Source: Massilimicrobiota sp. An134 (GTDB lineage: Bacteria > Bacillota_I > Bacilli_A > Erysipelotrichales > Coprobacillaceae). From it: a stretch of 46,722 nucleotides of DNA. The translations under genes were made by a program, and so were the position numbers. This document shows, one piece after another, positions 17,579-26,366 of this stretch (positions are counted from its first letter, which is position 1; every line of letters starts with the position of its first letter). The DNA lies in assembly GCF_002160815.1 (NCBI RefSeq), contig NZ_NFLH01000018.1, positions 1-46,722 on the forward strand, read 5' to 3'. Below the pieces are notes generated by a model. It saw only the letters and a list, made by a program, of their open reading frames with translations. It was not told the DNA's origin and searched no databases.

Positions 17579-17721
17579 AATGAACTCCTTTTCTGATATT
17601 TTTCATTATCATAACATAGAATGATAGAAAATGAAATCATACAGAGTTGTTCCTTTTCAAGATACATTTCTTCTTTTTTAGATGTGTTTGTGATAAAATA
17701 GGATAAAAATGAGGTGTAAGT

Positions 17722-18552
17722 ATGCAAAAGAAGATTGCTTTAATTAATGATATGACAGGATTTGGAAGATGTGCGATTGCGGCTATGGCACCTATTGTAT
17801 CCGCTATGAAGATACAGGCTGTTCCTATTCCTACCGCTATTTTATCAACCCATACCCAATTTCCCGTTTATTATTTTGATGATTATACATCAAGGATGAA
17901 AGATTATATCCAGACTTATAAAGATCTGCATTTAGAATTTGATGCCATTGCGACAGGCTTTTTAGGTTCTGAAGAACAGGTTGATATTGTGATTGATTTT
18001 ATACAGACTTTTAAAAGAAAAGAAACGTTTATTCTTGTGGATCCTGTGATGGGAGATCATGGAAAATTGTATATGACATATACACCTGCCATGTGTCAGA
18101 AGATGAAAGAACTGGTTCAATATGCGGATTTAATGACACCGAATTTAACTGAACTTGTCACTTTAGTTGATCGCCCTTACCCTGAGTCTTTGCCTTCATT
18201 TGATGAACTCAAAGAGATGTGTGAACAGTTATCAAGACAAGGACCATCTCATATTGTTGTGACAGGTATACCGTTTAATGATAAACAGATTTTAAATTTT
18301 ATTTATAATAAACATGAAGATTATCAGATTGTAATGGTGGATCGCATTGGTAAAGATCGTTGTGGAACAGGAGATGTTATTGCGGCTGTCATAGCAGGAA
18401 GCTATTTGAATGGATTGAGTTTTTATGAAAGTGTCAAAAAAGCAACAGCCTTTGCTTCAAAATGTATTCGCTTTTGTGAACAGACACACGTCCCTCATCA
18501 TTATGGTTTGAGCTTTGAAGAATATTTATATGAGTTAGGAGAAGATTTATGA
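17722..18552 (+). CDS. pyridoxamine/pyridoxal kinase (PfkB/ThiD-like)
   Basis: A 276-residue ribokinase-fold vitamin B6 kinase that phosphorylates pyridoxal, pyridoxamine or pyridoxine in the salvage route. Visible: the N-terminal INDMTGFGRCAIA, the substrate loop STHTQFP, VDPVMGDHG near residue 107, TPNLTEL near 138 and the anion-hole CGTGD near 215 with the catalytic Asp. Annotated in relatives as pyridoxamine kinase (PdxY/PdxK-like). The stop overlaps the next start (ATGA), so it is coupled to the radical SAM gene. Confidence 0.9.
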   Translation: MQKKIALINDMTGFGRCAIAAMAPIVSAMKIQAVPIPTAILSTHTQFPVYYFDDYTSRMKDYIQTYKDLHLEFDAIATGFLGSEEQVDIVIDFIQTFKRKETFILVDPVMGDHGKLYMTYTPAMCQKMKELVQYADLMTPNLTELVTLVDRPYPESLPSFDELKEMCEQLSRQGPSHIVVTGIPFNDKQILNFIYNKHEDYQIVMVDRIGKDRCGTGDVIAAVIAGSYLNGLSFYESVKKATAFASKCIRFCEQTHVPHHYGLSFEEYLYELGEDL

Positions 18553-19190
18553 TTTTATATACAATACACGGCAATGGTTATCAGGATATCAGTGAATTAG
18601 CTTCATTAGAAGATGTTACAGTTTATGTTAATTTAACCAATCGTTGTCCTTGTGCCTGTACATTTTGTTTAAGACAGACAAAGGAAATGGAAGAAGGGCA
18701 TAGTTTATGGCTTAAAGAGGAACCGACTGTTGAAGATGTGATTAAAGAGTTTCAAAAATATGATTTAGATGATTTCCATGAAGTTGTTTTCTGTGGTTTT
18801 GGTGAACCCTTAGAAAGAGTGGAAGATGTGATACAGATTGCAGGGATTTTAAAGCATTTTCGAAGAGATTTACCTATTCGTGTCAATACCAATGGTTTAG
18901 CTTGTTTGATTCATCAAAGAGATGTAACACCTGAATTCAAGGGAAGAATTGATACAGTTTCGATCAGTTTAAATGCTCCTGATGCTAAGGAATATGATGC
19001 ATTAACACGCAGTCGTTTTGGGATAGAGTCTTTTCAGGCTATGCTTGATTTTGCAAAGTCTTGCCTAGAGTATGTTCCATTTGTTGTGATGAGTGTTGTA
19101 GATATTATTGGTGAAGAGAAAATAAAGAAATGTCAGGCAATTTGTGATGATTTAGGCGTGACTTTACGTGTCCGTCCTTTTGAAGAGTAG
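18549..19190 (+). CDS. radical SAM protein, TatD-associated type
   Basis: A 213-residue radical SAM enzyme. The 4Fe-4S motif CxxxCxxC is C33, C37 and C40 (NRCPCACTFC, with an extra Cys at 35); GFGEPL near residue 80 is the SAM-binding GGE-like motif. Short length and sequence resemble the family found beside TatD nucleases and annotated TatD-linked; no tatD is in this window. The substrate is unknown. It overlaps the kinase gene by 4 bp and precedes the tyrosine phosphatase by 12 bp, suggesting a three-gene operon. Confidence 0.85.
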   Translation: MILYTIHGNGYQDISELASLEDVTVYVNLTNRCPCACTFCLRQTKEMEEGHSLWLKEEPTVEDVIKEFQKYDLDDFHEVVFCGFGEPLERVEDVIQIAGILKHFRRDLPIRVNTNGLACLIHQRDVTPEFKGRIDTVSISLNAPDAKEYDALTRSRFGIESFQAMLDFAKSCLEYVPFVVMSVVDIIGEEKIKKCQAICDDLGVTLRVRPFEE

Positions 19191-19202
19191 GAGAGTGAAA
19201 AT

Positions 19203-19940
19203 ATGTTATATATGACAAGAGAACAGCGTCAGATTCAATTAGAGAAAATGGTTAATACAAGAGATTTAGGTGGTTATGAAACACAGGGTGGAATGTATAG
19301 TCGTGCTCATAAGTATATCAGAGCGGCTGCACCTACTTATGCAACTTCAAAAGACATTCAGACTTTAAAGAATTATGGTGTTAAAGTTGTGATTGATTTA
19401 AGAAGTGATTTTGAAAAAGAGTGTCAGCCTAATCCATTTCAAAATGAAAAAGATATTGATTATTATGAAGTGAATTTATTTGATTCTACTAAAGCCGCTA
19501 TTGTTCCTGAAGAAGTGAAAACTTATAAAGACTTAGGTGGTGTCTATATTTATATGTTAGAAGGGATGAAACATAAATTTAAAGAATTGTTTGATATCTT
19601 TGTGAAATATCCTTATGAAGGCGTTATGTTTCATTGTTCTGCTGGTAAAGATCGTACAGGTGTCACTGCAGCTTTATTGTTGGATCTGATTGGATGTCAT
19701 GAATATGATATTGTGAAAGATTATAGTGAATCTTATGAAAATAATATAGATATTAATGCGTCTTTGGCACAAATGATGGATAATGAAGAAGCGAAACAAT
19801 ATTTAAGATCTTCACCTCGATATATGATGGAGTTATTGGATTATTTAAGAGAACATTATGGTAGTGCTAAAGAGTATTTATTGGAAATTGGGTTAAAAAA
19901 TGAAGAAATTGAACAATTAATTGAGAATTTTACAATTTAA
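19203..19940 (+). CDS. tyrosine/serine protein phosphatase
   Basis: A 245-residue cysteine phosphatase with active-site P-loop HCSAGKDRTG, catalytic C145 and Arg six residues on. The N-terminal NTRDLGGY and IDLRSDFE segments mark the Y_phosphatase3 family (Mycobacterium PtpB-like, also phosphoinositide phosphatases). The substrate is unknown. GGAGAGTG precedes the ATG. Last gene of the kinase-radical SAM-phosphatase run. Confidence 0.9.
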   Translation: MLYMTREQRQIQLEKMVNTRDLGGYETQGGMYSRAHKYIRAAAPTYATSKDIQTLKNYGVKVVIDLRSDFEKECQPNPFQNEKDIDYYEVNLFDSTKAAIVPEEVKTYKDLGGVYIYMLEGMKHKFKELFDIFVKYPYEGVMFHCSAGKDRTGVTAALLLDLIGCHEYDIVKDYSESYENNIDINASLAQMMDNEEAKQYLRSSPRYMMELLDYLREHYGSAKEYLLEIGLKNEEIEQLIENFTI

Positions 19941-19952
19941 AAAAGAAAAATG

Positions 19953-19992
19953 CCCTCTAAAATGCGTATATAAGTATTAGGAGGGATTTTTT
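19953..19992 (+). terminator. terminator-like hairpin that contains the next ribosome site
   Basis: CCCTCTAA (19953-19960) pairs with TTAGGAGGG (19977-19985, one bulge) and six T residues follow directly, up to the ATG at 19993. The 3' arm is the AGGAGGG ribosome site of the next gene. It can act as terminator for the phosphatase gene and hide the ribosome site from upstream transcripts. Confidence 0.6.
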
Positions 19993-20427
19993 ATGGAAAA
20001 ACATTTAACTTTAAAACAGAAGGATCATGTCGCAAGGAAAATTTATAAAACTTATCAAAGAGCCCAGTTAGATATCCTGTATTTGAATCAGCATTATAAT
20101 TATTATCCACAGGTTGATATGTTTAAAGTGAAAGACACATCATCTTCATATCATAATGGTGATGAGAAAATGATTAAGCAATTAGAGCGTAAGCAGAAAT
20201 TAGAAAGTTTTGTTGGGATTATTCATCAGATACATAATCATTTATCAAAAGACACTTATGAATTTATTGAACATGAGTATATTAATTATTATCAGGCTTC
20301 ATGGTGGATGAGCTTTTATTCACGTGCCAGTTATTATCGTATGAAACATAGAGCTTTGGATGAATTTATAGAGTGTATTCAGATATTTTGGAGTGAAGAG
20401 GAAATTTTATCTTTGTTGGAGTCATAG
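19993..20427 (+). CDS. MG284/MPN403-like protein
   Basis: A 144-residue all-alpha protein. The C-terminal part (IEHEYINYYQASWWMSFYSR then ASYYRMKHRALDEFI) resembles the MG284/MPN403 family of Mollicutes and Erysipelotrichia and, more distantly, ArpU/sigma region 4-like helix-turn-helix proteins. A nucleic-acid role is possible but unproven. The start codon follows a terminator-like hairpin whose 3' arm is the ribosome site. Confidence 0.6.
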   Translation: MEKHLTLKQKDHVARKIYKTYQRAQLDILYLNQHYNYYPQVDMFKVKDTSSSYHNGDEKMIKQLERKQKLESFVGIIHQIHNHLSKDTYEFIEHEYINYYQASWWMSFYSRASYYRMKHRALDEFIECIQIFWSEEEILSLLES

Positions 20428-20527
20428 TTTGAAAAAGAGTAGAAAAATAAACATTTATTTTATACAATAGAAATAAGAAATCAAACATAGACATGGTTTA
20501 TGGAATGGATATAAGGAGATTTGATTG

Positions 20528-21580
20528 ATGAATGTAGAAATTATGAATGTTGGAACAGAATTATTATTGGGTGAAATTGTGAATACCAATGCCACACTTT
20601 TACAAAAGGTATGCAAAGATTTAGGATTTAATGTGTATTATCAAAGTGTTGTGGGTGATAATCCTCAAAGATTATATGATTGTTTAAAGATTGCTTTTGA
20701 ACGTGGGGCTGACTGTGTCATCACAACAGGAGGACTCGGACCTACGACAGACGATTTGACTAAAGAACTGTCAGCTAAGTATTTAGGCTTGGAAATGGTT
20801 TATAATGAAGAAGAAGCACGAAAAGTAGATATCAAATGTCGCTATTGTACAGGTGTTGACCAGATTCCTGACAATAATTTTAAGCAGGCTTATTATCCTC
20901 GAGACGCTTATATTTTAGAAAATGATATGGGAACAGCTAATGGCTGTGCCATGTCTGATGGACAACGTATGATCATTAATTTACCTGGTCCACCTAAAGA
21001 ACTGCAATATGTTGTTGAACACTCTTTGATTCCTTATCTTACCAAATGGAAACAAGATACGATTTATACTTATGAATATTTAACAATGTTTATTGGTGAA
21101 AGTAAGATTGATGAAATGTTGAGAGATTTGATTGAAGGTCAAAAAGATGTTTCTATAGCCTTATATGCTGGAGAAGAAACAGTACGTATTCGTTTGGCTG
21201 TTAAAGCATCTTCTCAAGAGGTGGCTGATGCCTTGATGAAAGATGTGAAAATGGAAATAGAACATCGTATGGCTGAATATATCATTCAAGAAAAAGATTT
21301 AAAAGCAGCTGTACTCAAAAAACAGCCCAAAATTTCTTTGACATATCATGGTGACTTTCGTTTTCATGATGAATGGTTGAAACCATTGATGCATGAGTCT
21401 GCTAATATTCATATCATGGTTTATACAAGACAGGAATCTCTTGGAGAAGTTGTCTGTGTATCTATGAATGATGGTTATTTTGAAATTCCAACATTTGTGA
21501 AAGCTGAATATTCTTATGCGAAAGTAGAAGCTAGATTTGTAGCAAAACTCTACCAATATATAGTGAGACATAATCAGTAA
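20528..21580 (+). CDS. CinA-type competence/damage-inducible protein with divergent C-terminus
   Basis: A 350-residue protein. The N-terminal MoaB/Mog-like domain is typical of CinA: NVGTELLLGEIVNTN, TTGGLGPTTDD near residue 72 and NLPGPPKEL near 157. CinA proteins hydrolyse ADP-ribose or deamidate NMN through two domains, but here residues about 250-350 do not show the usual C-terminal NMN-deamidase motifs, and the protein is some 60 residues shorter than standard CinA. The ATG at 20528 (rather than the TTG at 20525) has AAGGAG at the right distance. Monocistronic. Confidence 0.82.
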   Translation: MNVEIMNVGTELLLGEIVNTNATLLQKVCKDLGFNVYYQSVVGDNPQRLYDCLKIAFERGADCVITTGGLGPTTDDLTKELSAKYLGLEMVYNEEEARKVDIKCRYCTGVDQIPDNNFKQAYYPRDAYILENDMGTANGCAMSDGQRMIINLPGPPKELQYVVEHSLIPYLTKWKQDTIYTYEYLTMFIGESKIDEMLRDLIEGQKDVSIALYAGEETVRIRLAVKASSQEVADALMKDVKMEIEHRMAEYIIQEKDLKAAVLKKQPKISLTYHGDFRFHDEWLKPLMHESANIHIMVYTRQESLGEVVCVSMNDGYFEIPTFVKAEYSYAKVEARFVAKLYQYIVRHNQ

Positions 21581-21688
21581 AAATATGGTATTTTTGAAAA
21601 CTATTCCTATGTTTGTATAGTGAAAGTGTTTACATTTTAATAAAATTGAAAAAATATTGATAAAATCAACATAATTTTAAATTTTTAG

Positions 21689-21716
21689 TTGCATGAAAAC
21701 AAACTTTATATATAAT
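21689..21716 (+). promoter_or_regulatory. promoter of an unidentified small RNA
   Basis: TTGCAT (21689-21694), 16 bp, perfect TATAAT (21711-21716). No protein gene follows on this strand. Confidence 0.55.
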
Positions 21717-21721
21717 AGGAG

Positions 21722-21912
21722 TTGTCCAAAGGGACAATGTGTATATCATATCATAATATTCCTCGATATACATGGAAAGCAAAGTATTCATATAATTTAC
21801 TCAAAATGATCCCTGTTAGAGGCAGCAGTCTAACAGCCAAATAGTGAACAGCAGCGCTATGGATCGATATAAGAAAAGAGCGATATTTCAGGGTGTATCG
21901 CTCTTTTCTTAT
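21722..21912 (+). ncRNA. putative structured small RNA, family not recognised
   Basis: Behind a good promoter lie three perfect hairpins: TTGTCC/GGACAA (21722-21737), TGTATATC/GATATACA (21740-21772) and CTGTTAGA/TCTAACAG (21813-21836), then a strong terminator. No open frame on the plus strand fits. I compared it by memory with 6S RNA, SRP RNA, T-box, purine, c-di-GMP and THF riboswitches and saw no match. As nothing codes downstream on this strand, a stand-alone regulatory RNA of about 180 nt is the best reading. It fills the stretch between the CinA-type gene and the LysR gene. Confidence 0.5.
21871..21910. terminator. strong bidirectional terminator
   Basis: AAGAAAAGAGCGATA (21871-21885) pairs perfectly with TATCGCTCTTTTCTT (21896-21910). 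It ends the small RNA on the plus strand and the LysR gene on the minus strand. Confidence 0.8.
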
Positions 21913-21913
21913 G

Positions 21914-22795
21914 TCATTCATTTTGAAAAACTGGTAAAAGTTCAATGAATTTGGATGTGGCAGGAGTCAATGTCTTGCGTGAAAGATAAGCATATCCAAT
22001 GCTGCGTTTAGGTAAAGCGTGCGTGAGATTCACTTCATAAATCTGGTGACTATCCAGTTCATGTTGTGAGAATTCTTTAATCACACAAGCTTTTCCTAAA
22101 TGATTTTTAGCAGCTTCTAAAAGAAGATTATGAGAACCCAGTTCAATGCTAGGGTTTAATAAGAAACCTTGCATAGCAAAATAGTCATCAACAAACTGTC
22201 TGGAATTTGAATTTTTCTCTAACATGATGAGAGGTTCATTCACAAGCTCTTCCATTGTATATGAATGAGAGTCTTGATGTGAGCTGACAAAAATATCATG
22301 AATTTGTAAACATTCACGAATGGTAATGGCTTCATCATAAAGAGGCATATTAATAAATCCCAAATCAATATCTCCTGTTTTTAATAAGTCTATGATTTCC
22401 AGACTGGTACGATTGACCATCTTGATTTTGACATGAGGATAATGCTGGTGAAAAAGAACAAGATAAGGCATGATATAGTTTTCGCTTAATGTGTCACCGG
22501 CACCTATAAGCAGTTCTCCCTGATTTAATTCATGAAAATGGGCAATTTGATTTTCAGCACTGGTAATTAAGGATAAGGCTTCAGAAATCTTCTGATGGAG
22601 GATTTGTCCTTCTTTAGTCAAAATAACCCCTTTAGATTGACGAATAAATAGTTGCGTATGTAATTCTTTTTCTAAAAGACGAATGGCCTGACTGACAGCG
22701 GATTGTGAAATAAAGAGATTTCTGGCAGCGAGAGAAAAAGAAAGCGTTGAGGCGGCCTCATTAAAGATTTTATATTGTTCTAGTTTAATGTTCAT
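21914..22795 (-). CDS. LysR-family transcription regulator
   Basis: A 293-residue regulator with an N-terminal winged HTH (YKIFNEAASTLSFSLAARNLFISQ..., residues 7-60) and a periplasmic-binding-like effector domain (about 90-290; GELLIGAGDTLSENYIMPYL start). Similar to CysL/YwfK-like regulators that sense small anions or metabolites; the ligand is unknown. It is divergent from purA, the classic LysR arrangement, so it may control purA-guaA and itself. The shared control region has a TTGA-N4-TCAA dyad. Confidence 0.88.
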   Translation of the reverse strand: MNIKLEQYKIFNEAASTLSFSLAARNLFISQSAVSQAIRLLEKELHTQLFIRQSKGVILTKEGQILHQKISEALSLITSAENQIAHFHELNQGELLIGAGDTLSENYIMPYLVLFHQHYPHVKIKMVNRTSLEIIDLLKTGDIDLGFINMPLYDEAITIRECLQIHDIFVSSHQDSHSYTMEELVNEPLIMLEKNSNSRQFVDDYFAMQGFLLNPSIELGSHNLLLEAAKNHLGKACVIKEFSQHELDSHQIYEVNLTHALPKRSIGYAYLSRKTLTPATSKFIELLPVFQNE

Positions 22796-22868
22796 ATTAG
22801 CTCTCCTTATATCAATGTTTTTAAATATTAATTTTACTAATGTTTTGTTTTATTTTATAATAGAAGTG

Positions 22869-22925
22869 TTGATACGTCAATTATGATAAATTTTGATTGT
22901 ATATAGGAGTCATATTTTATATAAT
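22869..22925 (+). promoter_or_regulatory. purA promoter and possible LysR operator
   Basis: TTGTAT (22897-22902), 17 bp, TATAAT (22920-22925) form the purA promoter. Just upstream, TTGATACGTCAA (22869-22880) is a short dyad of the kind LysR proteins bind. No purine riboswitch is visible in the short leader. Confidence 0.45.
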
Positions 22926-22954
22926 ATTGATGTAAAAAGAAAGGATGAAGTTTT

Positions 22955-24232
22955 ATGGCTGGTGTGGTTGTAGTAGGAAGCATGTGGGGAGATGAAGGTA
23001 AAGGAAAAGTTACTGATTATCTTGCCCAAAAAGCTGATGTTGTTGTACGTTATGCAGGAGGAAACAATGCAGGACATACAATTGTGTATGATGGAAAGAA
23101 ATTTGCATTGAAATTAATACCTTCTGGAATTTTTAGTGGACATGAAGTTATGATGGGAAATGGGATGGTTGTTAATCCTAAAGCCTTTTTGGAAGAAGTC
23201 AAATATTTAAATGATGCGGGTATTGATACAAGTAAGATTCGTGTCAGTGATCGTTGTCATGTGATTTTACCTTATCATCTTGAAATTGATGCGATTCAGG
23301 AAGCAAGAAAAGGAGATCATAGCATTGGGACAACAAAACGTGGTATTGGACCATGTTATATTGATAAGTATAGTCGTATTGGTATTCGTATGGGTGAGTT
23401 TGTTGATGAAGACTTATTTTTAGAAAGATTGAAAGAAACTTTCCCAATGAAAGTGATGGAATATCCTGAATTAGAAGGACAATTCACTGTTGAAAGTATT
23501 TTTGAAGAATATAAAGAATATGCCAAAGTGATCAAACCACTTGTTTGTGATACAGGAATGTTATTAGATCAATATTTACGTGAAGATCGTAAAGTGTTAT
23601 TTGAAGGTGCACAAGGCGCTATGTTGGATATTGATTATGGAACTTATCCATATGTAACAAGTTCTCATCCAGGCGCTAATGGAGTAAGTGAAGGGACTGG
23701 TATTGGGCCTTTATATATTAAAGAAGCGATTGGGATTATCAAATCATATACAACACGTGTAGGAGCTGGACCTTTCCCAACAGAATTACATGATGAAGTT
23801 GGAGATTTTATTCGTGAAAGAGGACATGAATATGGAACAGTGACACAACGTGCAAGACGTACAGGATGGTTTGATGCAGTTGTTGTCAATCAATCACGTA
23901 GAATGTCTAGTTTAACAGGAATTGCTTTAATGTTATTGGATGTTTTAAGTGGTTTAGATACCATTAAAATCTGTACGGCCTATAAATATAAAGGTGAAGT
24001 GATTCATGGTTTACCTTCTACAATTAAAGGTATTGAAGAAGTGGAACCTATTTATGAAGAAATGCCTGGATGGAAAGAAGATATTACACATGTGAAATCT
24101 TTTGAAGAATTACCAGTCAATTGTCAAAATTATATCAGACGTATTGAAGAATTAATTCATTGTCCAATTGTCATGTTCTCAGTAGGACCAGATAGAGAAC
24201 AGACAGTTGTTTTAAAAGATATTCAATTTTAA
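22955..24232 (+). CDS. purA: adenylosuccinate synthetase
   Basis: Catalyses the GTP-dependent step from IMP and aspartate to adenylosuccinate, the first committed step to AMP. The 425-residue protein has the standard length and motifs: GSMWGDEGKGK at 8-18 (P-loop and catalytic Asp), the NNAGHT loop, GTTKRGIGPCY, the QGAMLDIDYGTYPYVTSS signature near residue 220 and TGIALMLLDVL near the C-terminal third. GAAAGGATG precedes the ATG. guaA starts 12 bp downstream, so both IMP-consuming branch enzymes share one transcript. Confidence 0.97.
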   Translation: MAGVVVVGSMWGDEGKGKVTDYLAQKADVVVRYAGGNNAGHTIVYDGKKFALKLIPSGIFSGHEVMMGNGMVVNPKAFLEEVKYLNDAGIDTSKIRVSDRCHVILPYHLEIDAIQEARKGDHSIGTTKRGIGPCYIDKYSRIGIRMGEFVDEDLFLERLKETFPMKVMEYPELEGQFTVESIFEEYKEYAKVIKPLVCDTGMLLDQYLREDRKVLFEGAQGAMLDIDYGTYPYVTSSHPGANGVSEGTGIGPLYIKEAIGIIKSYTTRVGAGPFPTELHDEVGDFIRERGHEYGTVTQRARRTGWFDAVVVNQSRRMSSLTGIALMLLDVLSGLDTIKICTAYKYKGEVIHGLPSTIKGIEEVEPIYEEMPGWKEDITHVKSFEELPVNCQNYIRRIEELIHCPIVMFSVGPDREQTVVLKDIQF

Positions 24233-24244
24233 GGAGGGAAATGA

Positions 24245-25792
24245 GTGAAGAGAGAATTAGTCATTGTTTTAGACTTTGGTGGTCAGTATAATCAGTTAGT
24301 GGCTAGACGTGTTCGAGAATGTAATGTTTATTGTGAAATTTATTCATATAAAACTGATCTTGAAAAGATTAAAGAAATGAATCCTAAAGGAATTATTTTA
24401 ACAGGTGGACCTAACAGCTGTTATGAAGCAGATTCACCTACATATTCAAAGGAATTATTTGAACTTGGTATTCCTGTTTTAGGATTATGTTATGGGGCAC
24501 AATTAATGCAGCATGTTTTAGGTGGTAAGGTAGAACGTGCTGATGTGAGAGAATATGGAAAATCTCATTTAATTGTGAGTAAAGAAAATTCAGCTTTATT
24601 TACAGATGTGCCTAAAGAATCAACTTGCTGGATGAGTCATTTTGATTATATTTCTGAGATTGCTGATGGATTTGAGATTTCATCTTATACAAAAGATTGT
24701 CCAGTGGCTTCATGTGAAAATGAAGCAAAGAAATTGTATGCCATTCAATTCCATCCTGAAGTTTTACATACAGAATATGGAAAAACAATTTTATCTAACT
24801 TTGTCTTGAATGTTTGTGGATGTTCAGGAGATTGGCGTATGGACTCATTTGTTGAAGAACAAATCAAAGCGATTAGAGAAAAAGTTGGAGATGGAAAAGT
24901 CTTATGTGCCTTATCTGGTGGAGTGGATTCATCAGTAGCAGCTGTTCTTCTTTCTAAAGCGATTGGAAATCAATTGACTTGTGTATTTGTTGATCATGGA
25001 TTACTTCGTAAAAACGAAGGTGATGAAGTGGAAGCTGTTTTTGGATCTGAAGGACCATATGAATTAAACTTCATTAGAGTAAATGCGCAAGAAAGATATT
25101 ATGAAAAATTAAAAGGTGTGACTGAACCTGAAGCCAAAAGAAAAATTATTGGTGAAGAGTTCATTCGTGTCTTTGAAGAAGAAGCAAAAAAGATTGGGGC
25201 TGTTGATTTCTTAGTTCAAGGAACAATCTATCCAGATGTTGTTGAAAGTGGATTAGGTGGAGAATCTGCGGTCATCAAGTCACATCATAACGTAGGTGGA
25301 CTTCCTGATTATGTAGATTTTAGAGAAATCATTGAACCATTAAGAGATTTATTTAAAGATGAAGTTCGTAAAGTGGGATTGGAATTAGGTATTCCTGAAT
25401 ATTTAGTATTCAGACAACCATTCCCAGGACCAGGACTTGGTATTCGTATTATTGGTGAAGTGACTGCTGAAAAAGTGAGAATTGTACAAGATGCAGATGC
25501 TATTTATCGTGAAGAAATTGCCAATGCTGGATTAGATCGTACAATTGGTCAATACTTTGCAGCACTGACAAATATGCGTTCTGTTGGTGTCATGGGTGAT
25601 GAAAGAACTTATGATTATGCGATTGCTTTACGTGCTGTCAATACAATTGACTTCATGACTGCAGAAGCAGCACAAATTCCTTATGAAGTTTTAAATAAAG
25701 TAATGTCAAGAATTATTAACGAGGTTCGTGGTGTGAATAGAGTATTCTATGATATTACATCGAAGCCTCCTGGGACTATAGAGTTCGAATAA
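24245..25792 (+). CDS. guaA: GMP synthase (glutamine-hydrolysing)
   Basis: Converts XMP to GMP with glutamine and ATP. The N-terminal glutaminase has nucleophile C82 (GLCYGAQ) and the FHPEV pair; the ATP-pyrophosphatase has the P-loop SGGVDSS at about 224-230; the C-terminal dimerisation domain ends [13 protein letters not shown]. Total length 515 residues, as usual. The start is GTG 24245 with AAGGAGGG 6 nt upstream. The last dozen codons use TCG, CCT CCT, GGG and ATA, unlike the surrounding codon choice, and the defence island begins directly behind. This fits an integration event at the guaA 3' end (see findings). Confidence 0.97.
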   Translation: MKRELVIVLDFGGQYNQLVARRVRECNVYCEIYSYKTDLEKIKEMNPKGIILTGGPNSCYEADSPTYSKELFELGIPVLGLCYGAQLMQHVLGGKVERADVREYGKSHLIVSKENSALFTDVPKESTCWMSHFDYISEIADGFEISSYTKDCPVASCENEAKKLYAIQFHPEVLHTEYGKTILSNFVLNVCGCSGDWRMDSFVEEQIKAIREKVGDGKVLCALSGGVDSSVAAVLLSKAIGNQLTCVFVDHGLLRKNEGDEVEAVFGSEGPYELNFIRVNAQERYYEKLKGVTEPEAKRKIIGEEFIRVFEEEAKKIGAVDFLVQGTIYPDVVESGLGGESAVIKSHHNVGGLPDYVDFREIIEPLRDLFKDEVRKVGLELGIPEYLVFRQPFPGPGLGIRIIGEVTAEKVRIVQDADAIYREEIANAGLDRTIGQYFAALTNMRSVGVMGDERTYDYAIALRAVNTIDFMTAEAAQIPYEVLNKVMSRIINEVRGVNRVFYDITSKPPGTIEFE

Positions 25793-25845
25793 AAAGCTAA
25801 CTCAAAAATAGCTGATAAATAAAGTGTATTTTGAATATTAAAAAG

Positions 25846-25882
25846 AAAATGACCTTAAAAAGTTAAAAAATGGGTCATTTTT
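25846..25882 (+). terminator. terminator of purA-guaA
   Basis: AAAATGACC (25846-25854) pairs with GGTCATTTT (25873-25881), with a T run on its 3' side. Confidence 0.7.
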
Positions 25883-26366
25883 GCTTAGAAAAAGATATCA
25901 AATTTAGCGATTAAAAGTGTACTCTATGGGTACTTACATTATTTTCGAATGAAAGCTACAAGTGAAGAGAAAAAAGAGTGGTAAACAAAGGCAAAACATA
26001 TTCATCATAAATAAAAAAATAAGAGTAGCAGTCAAAGCCTGCAATAACATTAGAAATACTGCTGAGAAAATAGTTATTAAGGAAATGATTGAAGCAGGTC
26101 AAACCAACTTCTTTTTAATATATTTTTCAATAAAAGTGTGTAAGTAATTTTATTACATTTTACACTTATATTGAAATAATTATTTAGTTTGATTTTTATT
26201 GAGAGTTTATGTGCATAGAAGTATAATTATAACGATATACGATCTTCTATTTAATGTTGCTATCGTGAAATTTTTGTTAATGAAGAGATACGTATGGTCG
26301 TAATATAATTTTTATATCAAATTAAATTGTATAAGATGAGTCAAAAAACAGGATGGTGGTATAATT
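25883..26366. other. gene-poor left edge of the accessory island
   Basis: About 480 bp with no convincing gene. A 61-codon frame at 25962 starting with GTG is Lys/Asn/Ile-rich, has no good ribosome site and looks like chance or decay. A weak stem (AAGTGT...ACACTT, about 26132-26168) lies behind it. This stretch separates the housekeeping purA-guaA operon from the restriction genes. Confidence 0.5.

Noticed and set aside
21722-21912. 6S RNA, SRP RNA or a known riboswitch
   Set aside because: None of the conserved boxes of these families could be found, and no coding gene follows on the same strand that a riboswitch could control.
25962-26147. 61-codon frame behind guaA as a gene
   Set aside because: GTG start without a proper ribosome site, composition of random AT-rich DNA (Lys/Asn/Ile), no recognisable domain.
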